This document shows, one piece after another, positions 6,226-11,177 of a stretch of DNA of 11,177 bases; within the stretch, counting starts at the first letter, position 1; each line of letters opens with the position of its first letter. Source of the stretch: an uncultured Marinosulfonomonas sp. (GTDB lineage Bacteria > Pseudomonadota > Alphaproteobacteria > Rhodobacterales > Rhodobacteraceae); assembly GCA_947311455.1 (NCBI GenBank), contig CAMZKY010000250.1, forward strand, positions 1 to 11,177, given 5' to 3'. The translations under genes and the position numbers were made by a program. Below the pieces are notes generated by a model, which saw only the letters and a program-made list of their open reading frames with translations, made no database searches and was not told the origin of the DNA.

Positions 6226-6296
6226 CTCCTGCGCTATTTAAATCCACAGAAATCCGTTAAATACATGCCTATTCTGATTAGGAAACGAGCGTACAC

Positions 6297-6725
6297 ATGA
6301 ACTCCAAGCCCCTCTCCAGTAGTTACTCCCCTCCACAAGATCGCCCCACCAAACATGCCCTCTTTCGAGGGTTGCGCAAAAAATGCTCAAACTGCGGAAT
6401 AGGCCCGATCATGAAAGGGTTTCTAAAGGTGCGTGATACTTGCCCTATATGTGATCAAGAATTACACCACCACCGCGCAGATGACGGGCCTGCATACCTA
6501 ACAATTTTGGTTGTTGGCTATATCATGGCGCCGTTGATCTTATATGTGTTTATGAAATACCGCCCCGAGCCATTGCTTTTGGCCACATCGTTTACAGTTG
6601 GCTGCGTTGCGCTTTCGCTCTTTCTTTTGCCGCGGTTCAAAGGCATGATCGTTGGTATTCAATGGGCCAACCGCATGTATGGGTTCGATGATTCAAAACG
6701 GCCTTTTACACAAACAATGGAATAA
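6297..6725 (+). CDS. DUF983 family zinc-ribbon membrane protein
   Basis: This 142-aa protein has the DUF983 build: a cytoplasmic N-terminal zinc ribbon with two cysteine pairs (C30-x2-C33 in KKCSNCG and C49-x2-C52 in DTCPICD), then DDGPAYLTI. Two transmembrane segments (about 66-86 and 93-113) and a short basic tail follow. The function of the family is unknown. The N-terminal 20 residues are polar and Ser/Pro-rich, as in relatives. The length is ordinary. The NUDIX gene begins 3 bp after its stop codon, so the two are surely co-transcribed; this pairing is common in Rhodobacterales. The ribosome site is weak (an AGGA 13 nt from the ATG). Confidence 0.88.
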   Translation: MNSKPLSSSYSPPQDRPTKHALFRGLRKKCSNCGIGPIMKGFLKVRDTCPICDQELHHHRADDGPAYLTILVVGYIMAPLILYVFMKYRPEPLLLATSFTVGCVALSLFLLPRFKGMIVGIQWANRMYGFDDSKRPFTQTME

Positions 6726-6728
6726 TCC

Positions 6729-7430
6729 ATGCCTAAAACCTCTATCCGCAATGCCGCCACAGTAATTCTGGTGCGCGATCGTAAGACAAGCCCCAAAATA
6801 TTGATGGGGCAACGCGGTGCAAAAGCGGCATTTATGCCAAACAAATTCGTCTTTCCTGGCGGAGCCGTGGACGCGGATGATGCAAATGTCCCGCTGGCGC
6901 ACGACTTGAATTCTGTCTGCAAAGCGCGCCTGATAGAACAATCTGAACCCAGCTTGGCCAACGCTTTAATCACCGCAGCCATCCGCGAAGTTTGGGAGGA
7001 AACGGGCATAATTCTCGGTGAAAAATCCGATTGGCCCGGACCAGTGCCAACAGAATGGCAAAGCTTTTCGGATGCAGGCTATTTACCTTCGGCCAAAGGA
7101 TTTTCCTTAGTCTTTCGCGCCATTACACCACCCGGGCGCCCGCGCCGTTTTGATGCACGGTTCTTTATGGTTGATGCCGGTTTTTCTAAAACTGATTTGG
7201 ATGATTTTGGAAATGCATGCGACGAGCTGTCCCATCTACAATGGATCGCCTTGAAGGATATTCAGGATTTTGATCTGCCGTTTATCACACAAGTTGTTAT
7301 GGCCGAAGTGGCCGCGCTGATTAAATCCGGCACCCCCCCGCAAGCTGTTCCGTTTTTCCGAAACGATGACGAAACAAGCCTGTTTTTACGATTAAACGGT
7401 CAGTCTTTGACGTCCATGTTAGAGCAATAA
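6729..7430 (+). CDS. NUDIX hydrolase, NUDT7/19-like
   Basis: This 233-aa cytoplasmic hydrolase should cleave a nucleoside diphosphate linked to another group. The NUDT7/19-like form suggests CoA or acyl-CoA diphosphatase activity, but the substrate is inferred. Visible are the N-terminal strand ATVILVRD (10-17), FPGGAVDADD (42-51), and the catalytic core REVWEETGI (86-94), which fits the REUxEExGU part of the NUDIX box. The usual G-x5-E that precedes it is not in place. Instead an insertion of about 30 residues sits between FPGG and the REUxEE helix, a known trait of this subgroup. It is the second gene of a two-gene unit with the DUF983 gene. Its last 12 bp overlap the convergent transporter gene, so the two 3' ends form complementary RNA. 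Confidence 0.87.
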   Translation: MPKTSIRNAATVILVRDRKTSPKILMGQRGAKAAFMPNKFVFPGGAVDADDANVPLAHDLNSVCKARLIEQSEPSLANALITAAIREVWEETGIILGEKSDWPGPVPTEWQSFSDAGYLPSAKGFSLVFRAITPPGRPRRFDARFFMVDAGFSKTDLDDFGNACDELSHLQWIALKDIQDFDLPFITQVVMAEVAALIKSGTPPQAVPFFRNDDETSLFLRLNGQSLTSMLEQ

Positions 7431-8324
7431 TATCAAAGCAACGATCGAGGCCAGCAAAAGCACCGTTCCCCAGATCTCGCGTGCAGTGATTTTTTCCTTA
7501 TAGAAAAAATATGATGCAACAAATCCGAACACTAATTCGATTTGGCCAATGCCCTTCACGTAAGCCGCCGTTTGCAAGGTGAACGCGGAAAACCAACACA
7601 AGCTGCCGATCATGGAGCTAAGACCCACCATTATCCCCACGCGCCAAACGCGGATCACGCGGGAAATTTCATCTTGATTTCGTACGAACAACCAGACCGC
7701 CATAATGAAGGTTTGAAACACCGTCACAAATCCAAGGGTAATACCAGCCCGTAGCGCAAAATCATCAGACAGCACCAAAAGGGTAGCCCCACGATAGGCC
7801 ACCGCCGAGATTGCAAACGACATCCCCGACAACAAGCCCAGACCCAATGCGCGATTAAAAATCCGCCGCAGGAATGCGCCTCCGCCAGATGGCGGATCGG
7901 ACAACAGCATCAACCCGACCAATCCCAAAACAAGCGCGCCAAGCCCATAGGCAGATAGGCTTTCTCCCAACACCAAAAAACCGACAACAGCAGATAAAAT
8001 TACCTCTGTGTTCTTAAATGTCAGCCCAACCGCAAAATTACGCTCGGCAAACAAGGCAACCACACACAGCGTACCAACAATTTGGCCCAGCCCGCCAACC
8101 ATTACATATCGTGCGAAACCAGAACCAAACACGGGAAAAGGCTGTGCGGTGAATTCCAGATAAAACACCATCGCCACCGCCACCAAAGGGGCCGTGTATA
8201 GAAACCGCAAAAATGTTGCGCCTGTGGTGGTTAGGGATGTGGATTTTAGATGCTTTTGCAGCATAAACCGCAGATTTTGCGAGAACGCAGCCGCAACGCT
8301 AAGCAGGATCCAGAGTTCCACCAT
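7419..8324 (-). CDS. EamA/DMT-superfamily transporter
   Basis: This 301-aa protein has about ten hydrophobic segments in two similar halves, as in EamA-type members of the drug/metabolite transporter superfamily. The first half includes a GQIVGTLCVVALFAERNFAV segment followed by LTFKNTEVILSAVVGFLVLGE, the usual place of the conserved Glu-rich TM4-5 loop. The second half has AYVKGIGQIELVFGFVASYF and FYKEKIT at the corresponding position. The substrate cannot be told. It starts 6 bp after the pssA stop codon on the same strand, so it is probably transcribed with psd and pssA. Export or flipping of a compound linked to phosphatidylethanolamine synthesis is a possibility, without direct evidence. 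Its 3' end overlaps the NUDIX gene by 12 bp. Confidence 0.85.
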   Translation of the reverse strand: MVELWILLSVAAAFSQNLRFMLQKHLKSTSLTTTGATFLRFLYTAPLVAVAMVFYLEFTAQPFPVFGSGFARYVMVGGLGQIVGTLCVVALFAERNFAVGLTFKNTEVILSAVVGFLVLGESLSAYGLGALVLGLVGLMLLSDPPSGGGAFLRRIFNRALGLGLLSGMSFAISAVAYRGATLLVLSDDFALRAGITLGFVTVFQTFIMAVWLFVRNQDEISRVIRVWRVGIMVGLSSMIGSLCWFSAFTLQTAAYVKGIGQIELVFGFVASYFFYKEKITAREIWGTVLLLASIVALILLL

Positions 8325-8330
8325 GCGTCC

Positions 8331-9077
8331 CTATTCTGTAGGGCTTTGACGATATTTTCGATACGAAAATACAAACGACACTATGTAAGCCAGATTGGCA
8401 AACACTATCGTTTCCCACGGAAACACAAACAGGAAAATCACCAACAAGATCGAAATGATCAAAATCATTGGCCGCATATTTTCCTTGAAATTCACGTGCT
8501 TGATCGAAAATGTCGGAATGGTGCTGATCGCCAATGAACCCGTGAAAAACAAATAAAAGGTAATCAAAACCGGATGCAAACCCAGCCATTCATAGCCCAT
8601 CATTTGCAAATACATCGGCAACAAAGAAAGGCTGGCCAATGCGGGCGCAGGCACACCAACAAAAAACGATCCCAGATTTTTCTTGTCCGTTTCAATCGGC
8701 AACGCCACATTGAATCGCGCCAGCCGCAGGGCGCAGGCCACACTCAGAAATAGCACGGCCAACCAACCAAAATAAGCGTAATCGGTGCCGTGGAAAAACA
8801 CCTGATAAATCAGCAAACCCGGCGCAATCCCGAAGTTAAAGAAATCTGCCAGTGAATCCAGTTCCGCCCCAAAAGGGCTGGCGCAATCCAGATAGCGCGC
8901 AACTTTACCGTCCACCCCATCAAACAATGCCGCCAACAAAATCAGATATAACGCTGGTTCGAACCGCCCCTCAAATCCCAACCGAACCGAGGTCAGCCCC
9001 GCGCAAATTGCCATCAAGGTAATCAAATTGGGGATAAATTGTTGAAAGGACGACATTTTGCGTTTTTTGCGGGCCAT
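8331..9077 (-). CDS. pssA: CDP-diacylglycerol-serine O-phosphatidyltransferase (phosphatidylserine synthase)
   Basis: PssA joins CDP-diacylglycerol and L-serine to give phosphatidylserine and CMP, in the inner membrane. The 248-aa protein carries the complete CDP-alcohol phosphatidyltransferase motif DG-x2-AR-x8-G-x3-D-x3-D, with D56, G57, A60, R61, G70, D74 and D78. It then runs into DFFNFGIAPG, typical of the type II (Bacillus-like) serine enzymes. About seven to eight hydrophobic segments cover the rest, and the N-terminus is short and basic. The length is standard. The start ATG lies 3 bp after the psd stop codon, with GGGAAAG 11 nt upstream; a second ATG at codon 8 is a less likely start. 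Product and next enzyme (Psd) are encoded together, so phosphatidylserine would be passed on to phosphatidylethanolamine. Confidence 0.94.
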   Translation of the reverse strand: MARKKRKMSSFQQFIPNLITLMAICAGLTSVRLGFEGRFEPALYLILLAALFDGVDGKVARYLDCASPFGAELDSLADFFNFGIAPGLLIYQVFFHGTDYAYFGWLAVLFLSVACALRLARFNVALPIETDKKNLGSFFVGVPAPALASLSLLPMYLQMMGYEWLGLHPVLITFYLFFTGSLAISTIPTFSIKHVNFKENMRPMILIISILLVIFLFVFPWETIVFANLAYIVSFVFSYRKYRQSPTE

Positions 9078-9080
9078 GAT

Positions 9081-9773
9081 CTAGATGTCTTTCCCGATCC
9101 GCGCCGAAATTTCAATACCCAGATCGGCCAATACCGTTTCGCCAGCAACAGCGGTTTGCCCCACACTGACCATCGGTTGCACACCCGGTGGCAGATAAAT
9201 ATCCAAACGACTGCCAAACCGGATCAGGCCAAAGCGTTCGCCTGTTTCTAACGTTTGCCCTTCTTCGACCAAACACAAAATTCGTCGCGCCACCAATCCG
9301 GCGATTTGCACCACGCCAATGCTATGACCCGATGACAATTCAAAGGCCAAGCCATTACGTTCATTGTGTTCGCTGGCTTTATCAAGCGATGCGTTTACAA
9401 ATTTACCGTGGTGATAGGATATTTTAGTTATTTTACCCCCAACAGGTGCGCGGTTCACATGACAGTTAAACACATTCATAAACACCGAAACCCGCACCCG
9501 CATATCATCACCAAGGTCCAATTCTGCAGGGGCCGGCGTGTTGGTGATCAGAGAAACCACACCATCAGCGGGGGAAACAATCAGCCCGTCTTGTTGCGGA
9601 ACCGAGCGCACAGGATCGCGGAAAAAATAATATACCCAGATGGTCAGAATAACACCAAGCCAGAACAGGGGCTGCCAGACAAACCACAAAATCACAGTGA
9701 TTGCGGCAGCGATAGCAACGAATTTACGCCCCTCGTTATGCATGGGCACGGCAACAATTTTAATCATATCCAT
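9081..9773 (-). CDS. psd: phosphatidylserine decarboxylase proenzyme
   Basis: Psd decarboxylates phosphatidylserine to phosphatidylethanolamine and uses a pyruvoyl group made by self-cleavage. The 230-aa chain fits the short Psd-A form rather than the roughly 300-aa E. coli type. Two close hydrophobic segments (about 17-50) anchor it to the membrane. The catalytic region shows SPADGVV with D70, FNCHVNRAP with H105, and the cleavage site RFGSR, where G187/S188 would be cut and S188 becomes the pyruvoyl residue of the small alpha chain. All three residues expected for self-processing are present. The ATG at 9773 has AAGGAG 11 nt upstream. It is the first gene of a psd-pssA-transporter operon with 3-bp and 6-bp gaps. 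The 5' leader contains inverted repeats that could occlude the ribosome site. Confidence 0.94.
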   Translation of the reverse strand: MDMIKIVAVPMHNEGRKFVAIAAAITVILWFVWQPLFWLGVILTIWVYYFFRDPVRSVPQQDGLIVSPADGVVSLITNTPAPAELDLGDDMRVRVSVFMNVFNCHVNRAPVGGKITKISYHHGKFVNASLDKASEHNERNGLAFELSSGHSIGVVQIAGLVARRILCLVEEGQTLETGERFGLIRFGSRLDIYLPPGVQPMVSVGQTAVAGETVLADLGIEISARIGKDI

Positions 9774-9774
9774 C

Positions 9775-9847
9775 AGGTAGAGTGCTCCTTAACAGCGTAC
9801 TGTCTCCCCTACCTCACTCACGGAAATCACGCAAGCAAACACTCTAC
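9775..9847 (-). promoter_or_regulatory. inverted repeats in the psd 5' leader
   Basis: The 99-bp gap between psd and the DUF2061 gene has an 8-bp inverted repeat (GTAGAGTG at 9777-9784, CACTCTAC at 9840-9847). It also has a nested 6-bp one (AGGTAG at 9775-9780, CTACCT at 9809-9814). On the minus-strand transcript CTACCT lies between the AAGGAG ribosome site and the start codon, so pairing with the upstream AGGUAG would enclose the ribosome site in a loop. This is a possible control structure of modest strength. Confidence 0.3.
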
Positions 9848-9872
9848 GCCCTAGGGATTCTTGGTGAAATGA

Positions 9873-10097
9873 TCACTTGAAAGGCCGCGAAGAGTGGTGG
9901 ATTCGGCCCCAGCTTATGCGCGTCCAGACCCGTTCATACAGGAAATAAAACATCAGACCGACCAATGCATTCACACCCGCCATTGTCCCACCATCCCATA
10001 ATGATCCGGTAAACAGAAATCCAACCACAGTCATACTGAACAGCCCCATCAGCTGCCATCCAATAGCTTTGATCCATGTGCGTTTGCGACTATCCAT
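9873..10097 (-). CDS. DUF2061 family small membrane protein
   Basis: This 74-aa protein matches the DUF2061 pattern: a basic N-terminus running into KAIGWQLMG, a first hydrophobic segment (about 12-29) ending in FTGS, a second segment (about 38-54), and the closing YFLYERVWTRISWG motif. The family is predicted to sit in the inner membrane and has no assigned function. An AGAGGAAG ribosome site lies close to the ATG. It is divergent from the XRE regulator gene, 93 bp away, and could be a target of it. It is on the same strand as psd but 99 bp upstream of it; co-transcription is possible, although psd has its own leader features. Confidence 0.85.
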   Translation of the reverse strand: MDSRKRTWIKAIGWQLMGLFSMTVVGFLFTGSLWDGGTMAGVNALVGLMFYFLYERVWTRISWGRIHHSSRPFK

Positions 10098-10141
10098 ATC
10101 TTCCTCTTTTTTTCAGGCTATCGCAGCAATGCCGTTTTGTG

Positions 10142-10169
10142 TATTTAGTGAATGGAAAACATTTGTCAC
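10142..10169 (-). promoter_or_regulatory. possible sigma-70 promoter for the DUF2061 gene
   Basis: On the minus strand GTGACA (10164-10169, 5 of 6 to TTGACA) is followed after 16 bp by TAAATA (10142-10147, partial match to TATAAT), 44 bp before the start codon. The same stretch has an AATGG/CCATT inverted repeat (10151-10173) that could be an operator for the divergent XRE regulator. Confidence 0.3.
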
Positions 10170-10190
10170 CATTAGGGTTTTTATTCGCCA

Positions 10191-11054
10191 ATGTTTATTA
10201 ATATCGACAAACGCGAACGTGCCGCAATTTTTCGCAATCGCCTAGACACCGCGATGGAAAATTCCAGGGTCAACCAAAGCCAATTGTCACGGCAAATCGG
10301 CGTTGATCGATCAACCATTTCACAATTGCTTAAATCAGACGATACCCGCCTGCCCAATGCGCATGTTATCGGCGAATGTGCCGCGGCCCTCGGGGTTTCG
10401 GCAGATTGGTTGTTGGGGCTCACAGATCACCCCGAACAAGCTGCGGATCTTTTGGCGTCGGCAATGAAAGTCACCCCCGCGCCGCGCGCTTTGATAGATG
10501 AGCAGATCATCTCTTGGCACCACGAGGCAGAAGGCTATAAAATTCGCCACGTTCCAGCCACCCTGCCCGATATGTTAAAGACACCGGAAATGCTGGATTG
10601 GGAATACGAACCTCAGTTGGGCCGGTCGGCCAAACAGGCCATCGGTTCAACGCGTGATCATCTGGATTGGATGCGCAAATCCAGCTCCGATTATGAAATT
10701 GCCCTGCCTTTGCACGAACTCGCCAGTTTTGCACAAGGGGCTGGATACTATGCCGGCTTACCGCGCCAAATCAGGCTGGGACAAATCGACAGAATGCTGG
10801 ATTTGCATGATCAACTATACCCAAGTGTGCGCGTTTTTCTGTTTGATGCACGCCGCTTGTTTTCCGCACCTATCACCGTATTTGGCCCGCTGTTGGCAGT
10901 GATTTACCTAGGACAGACATACCTGGCCTACCGCGATAAAGAACGGGTCACCGGAATGATTGGGCATTTCGACTGGCTGGTACGGGAATCCAGCATTTCA
11001 GCGCGTGAATTCCCTATTTATCTACAAGAACTGCGTGCTGAAATCGGAAATTAG
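10191..11054 (+). CDS. XRE-family transcriptional regulator with long C-terminal domain
   Basis: This 287-aa protein has an N-terminal Cro/C1-type helix-turn-helix (about residues 10-76). The core QSQLSRQIGVDRSTISQLLK at 29-48 holds the turn and recognition helix, followed by AAALGVSADWLLGL. The remaining 200 residues have no membrane segment and form an unassigned domain. The segment from residue 109 (WHHEAEGYKIRHVPATLP) with DMLKT after it recalls the start of DUF5753-type regulator domains of actinobacteria, but I cannot claim homology. No cysteine pairs or other obvious ligand site are seen. The start ATG has only a distant purine-rich site (TAGGG, 13 nt). The divergent DUF2061 gene, or the gene itself, is the natural candidate target. 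The 3' end faces a convergent aldo/keto reductase-like gene. Confidence 0.82.
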   Translation: MFINIDKRERAAIFRNRLDTAMENSRVNQSQLSRQIGVDRSTISQLLKSDDTRLPNAHVIGECAAALGVSADWLLGLTDHPEQAADLLASAMKVTPAPRALIDEQIISWHHEAEGYKIRHVPATLPDMLKTPEMLDWEYEPQLGRSAKQAIGSTRDHLDWMRKSSSDYEIALPLHELASFAQGAGYYAGLPRQIRLGQIDRMLDLHDQLYPSVRVFLFDARRLFSAPITVFGPLLAVIYLGQTYLAYRDKERVTGMIGHFDWLVRESSISAREFPIYLQELRAEIGN

Positions 11055-11099
11055 GGCGTAGAACGAACAGATTCGATCGGCTCACCTTCCCCAATACCG

Positions 11100-11177
11100 T
11101 TAATATGGCATCGGATGCAGCTTATGTGCCTCATTTATTTCTGTCAAAACCTCGTCCCCTAATTCGATTTCAACCGA
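11100..11177 (-). CDS. aldo/keto reductase, C-terminal fragment (cut by window edge)
   Basis: The minus strand is open from the window edge to a TAA at 11100-11102, giving 25 residues that end in LTEINEAHKLHPMPY. The pattern of an L-x-D-E-V-L-x-E-I stretch followed by H-x-x-x-P-x-P at the very C-terminus is what I know from Tas-like aldo/keto reductases. The rest of the gene lies outside, so catalytic residues cannot be checked. It converges with the XRE gene, with 45 bp between the stop codons. Confidence 0.55.
   Translation of the reverse strand, partial: SVEIELGDEVLTEINEAHKLHPMPY

Larger units (their letters stand above)
5899..6296. other. 398-bp region without a confident gene
   Basis: This gap separates the minus-strand sigma operon from the plus-strand DUF983 gene, so it must hold both divergent promoters. 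It contains the candidate CxxC microprotein frame, a strong 11-bp-arm hairpin (5936-5965), a 6-bp-arm hairpin (6207-6225), a TATAAA box next to the sigma start and a TAAAAT box at 6186-6191. Minus-strand reading shows a series of very short overlapping frames (stop/start overlaps near 6099 and 6069). These could be decayed coding sequence. No RNA gene of known type was recognised. Confidence 0.5.

Noticed and set aside
9366..9854. 162-codon plus-strand frame antisense to psd
   Set aside because: It is His/Asn-rich antisense of a fully recognised psd gene and has no ribosome site.

Overview
The window reads as a chromosomal segment of an alphaproteobacterium, most likely a Rhodobacterales (Roseobacter-type) organism of moderate GC. 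This rests on recognised family content: a PleD-type diguanylate cyclase next to a DUF3572 gene, a DUF983 + NUDIX pair, a compact psd-pssA operon, a DUF2061 protein, and an ECF sigma/anti-sigma/periplasmic metal-sensor trio. No rRNA, tRNA, CRISPR array, complete insertion sequence or prophage is visible. Most genes look like ordinary core or lineage-specific genes. The intergenic regions hold several less usual signals.

Layout, left to right. Positions 153-2517 (+) hold two membrane transporters: a TauE/SafE (TSUP) permease and a SulP anion transporter that has no STAS domain. The 199-bp gap between them carries four tandem 11-bp repeats. Positions 2671-2949 (-) encode a DUF3572 protein, divergent from pleD at 3043-4428 (+). 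PleD is a two-receiver GGDEF response regulator with intact catalytic and inhibitory sites. Positions 4441-5898 (-) form a tight overlapping operon, transcribed right to left: ECF-like sigma factor, small one-TM anti-sigma candidate, and membrane-anchored periplasmic Metal_resist-type protein. The layout resembles the CnrH/CnrY/CnrX logic of metal-responsive ECF systems. Upstream of the sigma gene is a 398-bp stretch without a confident gene. It holds an 11-bp-arm hairpin, a TATAAA box just upstream of the sigma start, and a possible 49-aa CxxC/CxxC microprotein whose frame overlaps the sigma start.

Positions 6297-7430 (+) are a DUF983 zinc-ribbon membrane protein and a NUDT7/19-like NUDIX hydrolase, 3 bp apart. 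Their transcription converges, with a 12-bp tail overlap, on a three-gene minus-strand operon (9773 down to 7419): psd, pssA and an EamA/DMT-type transporter. psd and pssA perform the last two steps of phosphatidylethanolamine synthesis; the transporter is packed 6 bp behind them and may be co-expressed. Positions 9873-10097 (-) encode a DUF2061 membrane protein, divergent from an XRE-family regulator with a long C-terminal domain (10191-11054, +). The right edge cuts a minus-strand gene whose last 25 codons look like the C-terminus of an aldo/keto reductase.

The strongest candidates for something less described are the sigma/anti-sigma/sensor trio with its unusual leader, the tandem-repeat region before the STAS-less SulP gene, and the transporter embedded in the phospholipid operon.
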